Program-made: the position numbers and the translations under genes
Shown here: piece by piece, positions 47,101 through 54,704 of the stretch
Layout of the letters: each line of letters starts with the position of its first letter
Position numbering within the stretch: position 1 is the first letter of the stretch
DNA from: Caulobacter rhizosphaerae
Lineage (GTDB): Bacteria > Pseudomonadota > Alphaproteobacteria > Caulobacterales > Caulobacteraceae
DNA: 64,000 nucleotides
Assembly (NCBI RefSeq): GCF_010977555.1
Contig: NZ_CP048815.1
Coordinates: 2,348,501 to 2,412,500, forward strand
Direction of reading: 5' to 3'
Notes under the pieces: model-generated
The model's database searches: none
The model's input: only the letters and a program-made list of their open reading frames with translations
What the model was told of the DNA's origin: nothing

Positions 47101-47179
47101 GCAACTGATCTTCGGCGGCGAGGGCGGCAAGACCCTGTTTGTCCTCACCCATCATTCGCTCTACGCCGTGACGCCCTGA
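44177..47179 (+). CDS. secreted tandem beta-helix protein with C-terminal SMP-30-like propeller (paralogue 1)
   Basis: A 1000-residue protein with signal peptide (to about residue 18, AVAS). Two pectate-lyase-3-type right-handed beta-helix domains follow each other: about 25-365 (VGDGRADDTQAVQQAIDAA, LVFLPSGRYRL) and 375-690 (VKGDGQADDTAALQKAID, LYLPTGFYKVTDTLRLRP), the tandem form known from GH55 glucanases. Residues about 715-1000 resemble an SMP-30/gluconolactonase beta-propeller (SISGAAVGADGALYFVEKRF, LAVDRSGNLLVVSSYG, GGESVAVDRRGRVFVANGQI). A polysaccharide-active enzyme is likely but no catalytic residue can be named. GAGGAG precedes the ATG at 44177. A paralogue follows after 28 bases; gntK diverges upstream. 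Confidence 0.75.
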   Translation: MRAVLLAAFLAISTPAVASTGSVLLTAPVDPRAITVKAVGDGRADDTQAVQQAIDAARDKTGHGLVFLPSGRYRLTCSILIPPGVRIFGVGATRPVFVLAPNTPGFQKGVGTMIVFTGGDQYQVGDIPVPVPTVVPATAKVRDANSGTFYSAIANVDVEIGEGNPAAAAVRFRMAQHAFLSHMDFRLGSAFAGVYQAGNIMEDVHFHGGRYGIVTEKTSPAWQFTLIDSTFDGQRDAAIREHEVDLTLVNVAIKNTPVGIEIDRGYSDSLWGKNVRFENVSKAGVVISAEDNVFTQVGFENAVAANTPVFARFRDSGKTVAGKGRAYKVASFTYGLTLPGLGQMGEYKTNVDMTALAALPAAAKPALRALPPVADWTNVRTLGVKGDGQADDTAALQKAIDTHRVLYLPTGFYKVTDTLRLRPDTVLIGLHPAVTQLVIPDDNPRHAGVGPVAPVLETPKGGDNVLFGLGIFTGRVNPRASALLWRSGADSQVTDVKIMGGGGTPTMDGKSLGAAQARSGDPVADGRWDAQYPSIWVTDGGGGTFANVWSPNTFASAGFYISDTSTPGHIYEVSVEHHVRNEFVLDNVQNWEFLAPQTEQEVGDGPDAVSLEVRNSRNILFANYHGYRVTRSYHPAETAVKLFNSSDIRFRNVHINAESGVALCDKIGCGTYLRASKFPFENAIQDKTRKLEVREREFAVLDITGKASPAPAGEGKVQKLESGFWSISGAAVGADGALYFVEKRFQRIYRWTLAKGLEVVRDHSLDPTNLAVDRSGNLLVVSSYGPQASVYSIDPDGPKDQMTLIAPTPSASRPDAKTLLPVNWWNNGEFRDQYDPATGQFTTLAEMFARDVGAAKTQHYVSPDGSLLLPAFRVWQQGPPDHVGWRWADSLQAHGLISGAVGERVFVTNESEGKTYSGQVGPGGTLTDLKVFANRGGESVAVDRRGRVFVANGQIFQYEPDGRLAGRIDVPERPLQLIFGGEGGKTLFVLTHHSLYAVTP

Positions 47180-47207
47180 CCGAGACCCCGAGTACGAAAG
47201 ACGGCTC

Positions 47208-50200
47208 ATGAAAAGCTGGCTCACCGCGCCCTGCGCGGCCCTGATCGCCCTGTTCGTGGCGGCGAGCGGACCGGCGGCGGCTTCGGTCTCGATCTTCGCG
47301 ACGGCGCCCGATGATCCGGCCGCCGTCGTGGTCCGGGCCAAGGGCGACGGCCGCGCCGACGACAGCGCCGCTCTCCAGGACGCGATCGACGCGGCCGCGG
47401 CCAAGCCGGGCGGCGGTCTCGTCTTCCTGCCTTCGGGCCGTTACCGCATCAGCAGGACGCTCTTCCTCTGGCCGGGGGTGAGGATGTTCGGGGTCGGCGC
47501 CGCCCGTCCGCGGATCCTGCTGGGCGACGGGACGCCCGGCTTCCAGAAGGGCGTGGCCAACATGGTGATCTTCGCCGGAGCCAAGCCCGATCCGGCGCGT
47601 CGCGTGCCGTTCCCGCCGCCGGGCAGCGTGCCGTTCAACAAGGACGTCGCCGACGCCAATTCCGGCACCTTCTATTCGGCGATGAGCAACATCGACTTCG
47701 AGATCGGCAAGGGCAATCCGGCGGCGACCGCGATCCGCTTCCACGCTGCCCAGCACGCCTATCTCAGCCATATGGACTTCGACATCGGCTCGGGCCTGGC
47801 GGGCCTGTACCAGGTCGGCAACATGGCGCAGGACCTGCACTTCAGGGGCGGGCGCTACGGCGTCCTGGCCGAGAAGACCTCACCGGCCTGGGGGTTCGTG
47901 CTGCTGGACTCGACCTTCGAGGGCCAGCGTGACGCGGCGATCCGCGAGCACGAGGCGGGCCTGACCCTGGTCAATGTGGCCATGCGGAACACACCGGTCG
48001 GGATCGATATCGATCGCGGCTATGGCGACTGGCTATGGGGCAAGGACGTCCGCTTCGAGGACGTCTCGAAGGCCGCCGTCGTCATTTCCAACGAGAACAA
48101 CGTCTACACCCAGGTCGGTTTCGAGAACGCGGTCGCCGCCAACACCCCGGTGTTCGCCCGCTTCCGCGACAGCGGCAGGACCGAGCCGGGCAGGGGGCGC
48201 GCCTATCGCGTCGCGGCGTTCAACTACGGCCTGACTCTGCCGGGCCTCGGGCGGATGGGCGAGTACAGGACTACCATGCAGGCCGAGGCCATTCCGGCCC
48301 TGCCGGCGCGGCGCGCCCCGGCGATCCGGGCTTTGCCGGTCATGTCCGATTGGGTGAACGTGCGATCCTTGGGGGCCAAGGGCGACAACGCCGCCGACGA
48401 CACGGCCATCCTCCAGAAGGCGATCGACACCCACCGGGTGGTCTATTTCCCGACCGGCTTCTACCGGGTCACTGACACGCTGAAGCTCCGACCGGACACC
48501 GTGCTGATCGGCCTGCACCCCAGTCTCACCCAGATCGTGCTGCCCGATGGAACGCCCGGCTATCAGGGCGTCGGCGCGCCCAAGGCGCTGGTCGCCTCGG
48601 CCGCCGGGGGCGACAACATCGTCTCGGGCCTGGGCCTCAACACCGGGGGGATCAATCCGCGGGCCACGGCCCTGCTGTGGACGGCGGGCGCCAACTCGCT
48701 GGTCGAGGACGTCAAGTTCCAGGGCGGCCACGGCACGAACCTGTACGATGGCGCGCGGTTCAATCCCTACAACGCCAACGCCACGGCCGACGCCGATCCG
48801 GCCAAGCGCTGGGCGGGCCAGTACCCCAGCCTGTGGGTCACCAACGGCGGCGGCGGGACCTTCTCCAACCTCTGGAGTCCTAGCACCTACGCCTATTCCG
48901 GCATCTACGTGTCCGATACCGATACGCCCGGCCACGTCTACCAGGCCTCGGTCGAGCATCACATGCGCACGGAGATCAGCCTTAATCGGGTCGCCAACTG
49001 GGAGTTCCTGGCGCCGCAGACCGAGGAGGAGGCGGGGGAGGGCGAGGACACCGTGTCGCTGGAGATCCGCGATTCCCACGACATCCTGCTGGCCAACTAT
49101 CATGCCTATCGCGTCACCCGGACGCGCAAGCCGGCGGCGGCTGCGGTCAAGGTCTATAACTCGCGGGACATCCGCTTCCGCAACGTGGCGGTGAACGGCG
49201 AAAGCGGCTTTTCGACCTGCGACGAGAACGGCTGCGCGACCTTCCTGCGACTGACCAAGTATCCGTACGAGAACGCGATCCAGGACGTCACCAGCGGGCT
49301 GGAGGCGCGCGAGCGCCAGTTCGCCGTCCTCGACCTGGTCGCCGCCCCAACGCCCGTCGCGCCCTCGACCTTCCCCGCCGGCGCCCGGGTCGAAAGGCTT
49401 GCGGACGGCTTCTATTCCCTGGGCGGCGGCGCCGTGGACGCGGCCGGGACGCTGTACTTCACTGACCGCCGCCACCAGCGCATCTACAGCTGGTCCGACG
49501 CGCGCAAGCTGTCGATCGTGCGCGACAACACGCTGGACCCGGTCAACCTGGCCGTCGACGGCTCAGGGAACCTGCTGGTGCTGTCGTCGGACGGCCGCGA
49601 CGGCACGGTCTACAGCTTCAAGCCGGGCGCTCCCGACACCGAGGTCACGGTGATCGCGGCGACGGCGGCCGCCGACCATCCGGCCGCGACTACGGTGCTG
49701 CCGGTCAACTGGTGGAACAATGGCGAGTTCAAGGACCAGCTCGACCCGCGGACCTACCAGTTCACCACCCTGGCCGAGATGTTCGCCCGCGACATGGCGC
49801 TGCCCAAGCCCAAGGCGTACGTGTCGCCGGATGGCAGCCTGGCCTTGCCCGCCTATCGCGTGTTCCAGCAGGGACCGCCCGATTTCCGGGGATTGCGCTT
49901 CTCGGATGCGCTGGACACCTACGGCTTCACCACGGCCAAACCGGGCCAGCGGGTGTTCGTCACCAACAGCTCGGAGAACAAGACCTACAGCGGGCTGGTC
50001 GGCGCGCAGGGGACAGTCACGGACCTGAAGGCCTTCGCGGACCGCGGCGGCGAAAGCGTCGCGACAGATGGGGAAGGGCGCGTCTATGTCGCCAACGGAC
50101 AGGTGTTCGTCTACGCCCCGGACGGGCGCGAACTGGGGCGCGTGGACATTCCCGAGCGACCGCTACAACTGGTTTTCGGCGGCCCCGACCGGCGGACTCT

Positions 50201-50246
50201 GTTCGTCCTCACCCATCACGCGCTGTACGCGGTTCGGCGCGACTAA
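47208..50246 (+). CDS. secreted tandem beta-helix protein with C-terminal SMP-30-like propeller (paralogue 2)
   Basis: A 1012-residue protein collinear with the preceding one; by eye well over half the residues are identical over the whole length, so this is a tandem duplication that has diverged. A signal peptide ends near residue 25 (AAAS). Helix domain 1 (about 25-370) has AKGDGRADDSAALQDAIDAA, domain 2 (380-700) AKGDNAADDTAILQKAID, and the propeller (725-1012) has GGGAVDAAGTLYFTDRRHQR and LAVDGSGNLLVLSSDG. Conserved across both: FTTLAEMFARD, KPKAYVSPDGSLALPAYRVF-type and LQLVFGG, which mark the shared propeller fold. The two may differ in specificity. A ribosome site is not obvious (GAAAGACGG), so coupling to the upstream gene is likely. 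Confidence 0.75.
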   Translation: MKSWLTAPCAALIALFVAASGPAAASVSIFATAPDDPAAVVVRAKGDGRADDSAALQDAIDAAAAKPGGGLVFLPSGRYRISRTLFLWPGVRMFGVGAARPRILLGDGTPGFQKGVANMVIFAGAKPDPARRVPFPPPGSVPFNKDVADANSGTFYSAMSNIDFEIGKGNPAATAIRFHAAQHAYLSHMDFDIGSGLAGLYQVGNMAQDLHFRGGRYGVLAEKTSPAWGFVLLDSTFEGQRDAAIREHEAGLTLVNVAMRNTPVGIDIDRGYGDWLWGKDVRFEDVSKAAVVISNENNVYTQVGFENAVAANTPVFARFRDSGRTEPGRGRAYRVAAFNYGLTLPGLGRMGEYRTTMQAEAIPALPARRAPAIRALPVMSDWVNVRSLGAKGDNAADDTAILQKAIDTHRVVYFPTGFYRVTDTLKLRPDTVLIGLHPSLTQIVLPDGTPGYQGVGAPKALVASAAGGDNIVSGLGLNTGGINPRATALLWTAGANSLVEDVKFQGGHGTNLYDGARFNPYNANATADADPAKRWAGQYPSLWVTNGGGGTFSNLWSPSTYAYSGIYVSDTDTPGHVYQASVEHHMRTEISLNRVANWEFLAPQTEEEAGEGEDTVSLEIRDSHDILLANYHAYRVTRTRKPAAAAVKVYNSRDIRFRNVAVNGESGFSTCDENGCATFLRLTKYPYENAIQDVTSGLEARERQFAVLDLVAAPTPVAPSTFPAGARVERLADGFYSLGGGAVDAAGTLYFTDRRHQRIYSWSDARKLSIVRDNTLDPVNLAVDGSGNLLVLSSDGRDGTVYSFKPGAPDTEVTVIAATAAADHPAATTVLPVNWWNNGEFKDQLDPRTYQFTTLAEMFARDMALPKPKAYVSPDGSLALPAYRVFQQGPPDFRGLRFSDALDTYGFTTAKPGQRVFVTNSSENKTYSGLVGAQGTVTDLKAFADRGGESVATDGEGRVYVANGQVFVYAPDGRELGRVDIPERPLQLVFGGPDRRTLFVLTHHALYAVRRD

Positions 50247-50299
50247 GCTCGACGACGGGGCCCCGACGCGCCCCTCGCCCGGCGGCCGATCACCCGACG

Positions 50300-50315
50300 T
50301 ACGACCATGGTCGTA
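50300..50315. promoter_or_regulatory. shared operator copy 2 (perfect 16-bp palindrome) before TonB receptor
   Basis: TACGACCATGGTCGTA is a perfect palindrome of 16 bases, 80-95 bases before the receptor start. Its first 14 bases recur at 44105. It is followed by TTGTCTGACAG, itself a possible -35-like/half-site region. This makes the receptor a member of the same candidate regulon as gntK and the beta-helix genes. Confidence 0.75.
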
Positions 50316-50394
50316 ATGGTTCACGCCTCTTTTGTCTGACAGTTTTCCCGCAGGCCATCGTCGATGGACTCAACGAAAAACGGGAGGCAGCAGG

Positions 50395-53352
50395 ATGCGT
50401 GGTGTCGGACCATCCTTTTTGAACGCTTTGTTCGCGACCAGCGCAGTCGCGGTGTTACTGTCGGCGGGGGCCGCCAGCGCGCAGACCGAGCCGGCCCCCG
50501 CGCCGGCCGACCCGGCCTCCGCCACCGCCCTGTCCGAGATCGTGGTCACCGGTACGCGCATCCGGTCTACCGGCTTCACCGCGCCGACGCCGACCCAGGT
50601 CCTGGGCCAGGCGGACCTGGAACGTGCAGCCCAGCCGAACATTTTCACGGCCATCACCCAGTTGCCGTCGCTGCAGGGTTCGACTGGCGCGACCACGGGC
50701 ACGTTCAGCACCTCCAGCGGCCAGCAGGGGCTTTCCTCGTTTTCGCTGCGCGGCCTGGGCACCATCCGCACCCTGACCCTGCTGGACGGCCAACGGGTCG
50801 TGCCGGCCAACGTCACGGGCGTGCCGGACATCAGCCTGTTCCCGCAGTTGCTGGTCGAGCGGGTGGACGTGGTGACCGGCGGCGCCTCGGCCTCCTACGG
50901 CTCCGACGCGGTCGGCGGCGTGGTCAACTTCATCACCAACAAGAAGTTCGAGGGCTTCAAGGCCAACGTCCTGACCGGCGTCACGACCTATGGCGACAAC
51001 CACCAGTGGCTGGCCCAGGTCGCCGCCGGCAAGAACTTCATGGATGACCGTCTGCACGTGCAGGTCAGCGGCGAATACGACTGGGAAGAGGGCGTCCCGG
51101 CGGGCGGCTTCGGCGAGGACGCGCCCGGCAGCCGCGACTGGTACACCACCGCGACCCTGGTCAACCGCGGGGTGACCAACGACGGCTCGCCGCAGTACCT
51201 CTATCGCGAGCACGCACAAGCCTATCAGTACACCAAGTACGGCCTGATCAGTAACGGCCCGCTACAGGGCACGGCCTTCGACCTCAGCGGCAATCCGTTC
51301 CAGTTCCAGTACGGTGGTGGCGGCGTGCCCGCCAAGAACGCCGCCGGCACGGTCAGCGGCTGCTACTCGAACGGCGGCTTCTGCGTCGGCGGCGATCTGT
51401 CGGGCAATGTCGGCGTCGGCACGTCGCTGCAATCGCGGCTGAAGCGCATGAACGCCTACACCCGCGTGGGCTTCGATCTCGACGCCAACAACGAGATCTA
51501 CGCCACGTTCAACGCCGCCCGGGTGGAGAGCAGCAACCAGCCCAATCCGGGTGCGGCCACGACCAATCTGACGATGTCGTGCTCGAATCCGTATCTGCCG
51601 GCGTCGGTCGTCGCGGCCTGCGCAGCCAACGGCATTACGACCTTCAACTTCGGCACCAGCAACGCCCAGCTGCCGCGCAACATCTCGGTTCACCCGACCC
51701 GAACCCAGTATCGCGGCGTGATCGGCGCCGACGGCAAGTTCAACGCCCTGGGCAAGGAATGGCGCTACGACGCCTATTACGAGCACGGCGAGAACACGAC
51801 GAACATCCACGTTCGCGACATCCTGCTGATGCCGCGTTATCGGGCGGCCATCCAGGCGACGACCGTGAACGGCCAGATCGTCTGCGCCGATCCCGTGGCG
51901 CGCGCCAACGGCTGCGTGCCGATCAACATCTTCGGCGGTCAGCGCCCCAGCGACGCCGCCCTGGCCTACATCACGCCCACGAACGGCCCGTACCAGCACT
52001 CTGTCCAGAAGCAGGACGTCGCCAGCATCAACTTCAGCGGCGAGCCCTTCTCGCTGTGGGCCGGCCCCGTGTCCCTGGCGTTCGGCGGCGAGTGGCGCAA
52101 GGAGCAGTACCACGTCCAAGGCGACCCCTACGGCGACGGCAATACGGACTCTCCGAACACCGCCGACTATCCGGCCGACCCGGTTCTCACGCCGTCCGGC
52201 GCCAACTGGTTCGCGGGCAACTATCACTCCGGCGCCGGCGAGTACTCGGTGAAGGAAGCCTATGCGGAAGTGAACATTCCGCTCGTCAACTCCGAAGTCG
52301 CCGGCAAGGCCAACCTCAACATGGCCGGCCGCTGGACCGACTACAGCACCTCGGGCACCGTCTACACCTGGAAGGTCGGCGGCACTTGGGACACCCCGGT
52401 CGACGGCGTCCGTCTCCGGGCGGTGACCTCGCGTGACGTGCGGGCGCCGAACCTGTCGGAACTGTTCGCCGCACCGGTCACGACCACTCTGCCGAACTTC
52501 ACCAATCCGTTCACCGGCGGCGCGCTGACGCTTCTCCAGAACGTGGTGGGCAACCCGGACCTGAAGCCCGAAATCGCCAAGAACACCACCGTCGGCGTCG
52601 TACTCTCGAACCCGCGTTGGCTGCCGGGCTTCAGTGTGTCGGTCGACTGGTACAACATCGTCCTGAACGGCGGAATCTCCAGCCTGGGCGCCCAGCAGAT
52701 CGTCAATTTCTGCTTCTCGGGCCTGCAGCAGTTCTGCGGCGCCTTCAACTTCGCGCCGGCGCAGGGCTCGCCCTATGTGAACGCCCAGACCTTCAACCTG
52801 GCCTCGATCAAGACCAGCGGCTTCGACATCGAGAGCAGCTACCGTTTCGAGGTGCCCAGCGTGCCCGGTCGCTTCACCGTCCGGGGCCTGGCGACGAACA
52901 CGCACAAGTTCGTCACCAACCCCGGCATCCCTGGGGCCGTCGCCGTCGACTCGGCCGGCCAGAATTCCGGCGCCACGCCAGACTGGAAGTTCCTGGCCAT
53001 CCAGTCCTGGGACACCGACCGCTTCGCCCTCAGCGTACAGGAGCGCTGGTTCAGCGACGGCACCTTCGGCGGCACCACGACCCAGTACGTCGAATGCCAG
53101 GCCGGCAGCTGCCCGGTCTCGACCGCCAGCCGACCGACCATCGACTACAACCACATGAAGGGCGCGACCTATGTCGACGTCAGCGGTTCGTACAAGTTCG
53201 GCAAGGGGCTGCAGGCCTATTTCAAGGTGGACAACCTGCTGAACCGCGACCCGACGCCGTCGCCGCAGACCAACACCGGCCTGGACGCCAATCCGGCGCT
53301 CTACGACCTGCTCGGCCGCTTCTATCACGTCGGCCTGCGCTACAGCTTCTAA
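50395..53352 (+). CDS. TonB-dependent receptor
   Basis: A 985-residue outer-membrane receptor. After a signal peptide (to about residue 28, ASAQT) come the TonB-box-like LSEIVVTGTRI, a plug domain with ERAAQPNIFTAITQLPSLQG, SFSLRGLGTIRTLTLLDGQR and VTGGASASYGSDAVGGVVNF, then a long barrel (NLSELFAAPV, VGNPDLKPEIAKNTTVGVVL) ending LRYSF. The start at 50395 has GGGAGG nine bases upstream; an in-frame ATG at 50332 is less likely since the signal starts later. It lies downstream of the beta-helix operon with a 148-base gap holding its own operator, and is followed by a strong terminator. It probably imports the product of those enzymes. Confidence 0.93.
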   Translation: MRGVGPSFLNALFATSAVAVLLSAGAASAQTEPAPAPADPASATALSEIVVTGTRIRSTGFTAPTPTQVLGQADLERAAQPNIFTAITQLPSLQGSTGATTGTFSTSSGQQGLSSFSLRGLGTIRTLTLLDGQRVVPANVTGVPDISLFPQLLVERVDVVTGGASASYGSDAVGGVVNFITNKKFEGFKANVLTGVTTYGDNHQWLAQVAAGKNFMDDRLHVQVSGEYDWEEGVPAGGFGEDAPGSRDWYTTATLVNRGVTNDGSPQYLYREHAQAYQYTKYGLISNGPLQGTAFDLSGNPFQFQYGGGGVPAKNAAGTVSGCYSNGGFCVGGDLSGNVGVGTSLQSRLKRMNAYTRVGFDLDANNEIYATFNAARVESSNQPNPGAATTNLTMSCSNPYLPASVVAACAANGITTFNFGTSNAQLPRNISVHPTRTQYRGVIGADGKFNALGKEWRYDAYYEHGENTTNIHVRDILLMPRYRAAIQATTVNGQIVCADPVARANGCVPINIFGGQRPSDAALAYITPTNGPYQHSVQKQDVASINFSGEPFSLWAGPVSLAFGGEWRKEQYHVQGDPYGDGNTDSPNTADYPADPVLTPSGANWFAGNYHSGAGEYSVKEAYAEVNIPLVNSEVAGKANLNMAGRWTDYSTSGTVYTWKVGGTWDTPVDGVRLRAVTSRDVRAPNLSELFAAPVTTTLPNFTNPFTGGALTLLQNVVGNPDLKPEIAKNTTVGVVLSNPRWLPGFSVSVDWYNIVLNGGISSLGAQQIVNFCFSGLQQFCGAFNFAPAQGSPYVNAQTFNLASIKTSGFDIESSYRFEVPSVPGRFTVRGLATNTHKFVTNPGIPGAVAVDSAGQNSGATPDWKFLAIQSWDTDRFALSVQERWFSDGTFGGTTTQYVECQAGSCPVSTASRPTIDYNHMKGATYVDVSGSYKFGKGLQAYFKVDNLLNRDPTPSPQTNTGLDANPALYDLLGRFYHVGLRYSF

Positions 53353-53384
53353 CTCAGTCGCCCACCACCTCCCCCTGGGCGGCC

Positions 53385-53430
53385 GCCCGGGTCGGCACGG
53401 CTCCCCCGCCGGTCCGACCCGGGCGTTTTC
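53385..53430 (+). terminator. terminator after second TonB receptor
   Basis: GCCCGGGTCGG (53385-53395) pairs over 11 bp with CCGACCCGGGC (53414-53424), with an 18-base loop, followed by GTTTTCTC. It lies 33 bases after the stop of the receptor and before the convergent DUF421 gene. Confidence 0.8.
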
Positions 53431-53473
53431 TCGTGAGGGGTATCGGGCCTGAACGCCCCGGCGCCGCGGCCGA

Positions 53474-53971
53474 TCAGTCGGCGCGCGACCGGGGAACCAC
53501 GCTGATCTTGCCGCCGGCTTCCAGCGTGGCCAGTTTGACGGTCTCGATCTGGTCGACCTGTTCCATCCGTAGCCCCTCTGCCAGATCGGTCCGGCCAATG
53601 CTGTGGCGGCGCATGGCGGCCTCGTCCGCCACGCCGTCGCGCACCAGGGTCACCGGCGCCCCTTTCATCAGTCGCGCCAGCAGACTCCAACGCAGCGTCG
53701 CCATGGCCAGCAGGCGATGCAGGACGACGACGACCAGGGTCGCGGCCAGGCCAGGAAAGAACGGCGCCTTGCCGGTCATGGCGCGGCTGATGTTCGAGCC
53801 GATGATCAGCGCCACGATGATGTCCAGCGGCGTGATGCTGGAAAAGGTCCGGCGACCGGCGATGCGGATGCAGATCACGCCGAACAGGAACAGGATCACC
53901 GCCCGCACGCACAGCTGGGCGACCGTGGCGTCGCCGTTGTCCGGACCGATCAGGAGGCGGAAGGTTTCCAT
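53474..53971 (-). CDS. DUF421 (YetF-like) membrane protein
   Basis: A 165-residue protein with about three N-terminal transmembrane helices (VRAVILFLFGVICIRIAG, LDIIVALIIGSNISRAMTG, ATLVVVVLHRLLAMATL) and a small cytoplasmic domain with VTLVRDGVADEAAMRRHSIG and VKLATLEAGGKISVVPRS, the DUF421 family layout. Family members are of unknown molecular function and are linked with spore or stress phenotypes in Bacillus. The start at 53971 (METFRLL) was preferred to 54064 because GGAG sits just upstream and the longer form adds a basic unrelated tail. It is divergent from the DUF6766 gene. Confidence 0.8.
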   Translation of the reverse strand: METFRLLIGPDNGDATVAQLCVRAVILFLFGVICIRIAGRRTFSSITPLDIIVALIIGSNISRAMTGKAPFFPGLAATLVVVVLHRLLAMATLRWSLLARLMKGAPVTLVRDGVADEAAMRRHSIGRTDLAEGLRMEQVDQIETVKLATLEAGGKISVVPRSRAD

Positions 53972-54144
53972 CCACTCCGAACGCCCGCGGGCCGGTTGTG
54001 GTTCGGCCCTGGCGCGCCTCGGTACCAGCACGCTGAACGCCTTGATGAAACCTTCCGGTCGCAAGGCGGACTGAAGGCGAGGGCGAACCTTTCGAACGGC
54101 GCCGGAGTTAGGAGGTCTGGAAACGCGACCGAAGAGGACTCCTC

Positions 54145-54561
54145 ATGAAACGCTATGCCTATGCTTGGCTGACCGGGCTTTTCTTCCTGGTTTCGATCAT
54201 GGGACACTGGATCTTCGGCTGGTTCGCCTTCGTCGACGAACAGCAGGCCCTGCACCAGGCGCCCAGCCTGACGCCCTATCTGGTCGAGATGGGCCGCGAC
54301 ACCTTCGAGAACTGGCAGTCGGAGTTCCTGCAACTCATCTGGCAGGTCGTGGGCCTGGCCTATTTCCTCTATGTCGGCTCGCCCGCCTCCAAGGAGAACG
54401 ACGACCGCAGCGAGGCCAAGCTGGACGTCCTGATCCGCCTGCAGGCCGGCGAGAAGGCCGAGGACATCATCGCCGACATCGACCGTCGCTACCTTCGCGC
54501 CGGCGGACATTCCAAGCCCCACGGACACACCGACGCCAACCTCGCCTCCGGGCGCGAGTAA
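54145..54561 (+). CDS. DUF6766-family small membrane protein
   Basis: A 138-residue protein with two hydrophobic segments (about 8-28, WLTGLFFLVSIMGHWIFGWF, and 68-90, FLQLIWQVVGLAYFLYVGSP) and a charged tail rich in His, Asp and Lys. The FENWQSEFLQLIWQVV part matches the family defined as DUF6766, a group of short membrane proteins of unknown function. GAGGACTCCTC precedes the ATG. Nothing around it hints at a role; katG and an SDR are nearby, which would fit general stress proteins. Confidence 0.6.
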   Translation: MKRYAYAWLTGLFFLVSIMGHWIFGWFAFVDEQQALHQAPSLTPYLVEMGRDTFENWQSEFLQLIWQVVGLAYFLYVGSPASKENDDRSEAKLDVLIRLQAGEKAEDIIADIDRRYLRAGGHSKPHGHTDANLASGRE

Positions 54562-54647
54562 CATAGGACATCCCGGCGCCGTCCGGAGGGGCGGGGCGGG
54601 AACGCCGGCTTGCGTCGCTGGTTGATCGGGGACTCTGGAGGATCGCC

Positions 54648-54704
54648 ATGCCCGATCATGTCATCGCTCTCGAATTCAGCTTGCGGAAGGCGGCCGCGCG
54701 ATGA
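54648..54704 (+). CDS. 18-codon leader ORF coupled to the SDR gene
   Basis: ATG at 54648 has the strongest ribosome site in the area (CTGGAGG six bases upstream) yet opens only 18 codons (MPDHVIALEFSLRKAAAR), ending in a TGA that overlaps the ATG of the SDR gene (ATGA at 54701). The SDR itself has no comparable ribosome site. The ORF is not in frame with the SDR. It could be a translated leader that brings ribosomes to the SDR start, or the remnant of a lost gene. Confidence 0.5.
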   Translation: MPDHVIALEFSLRKAAAR

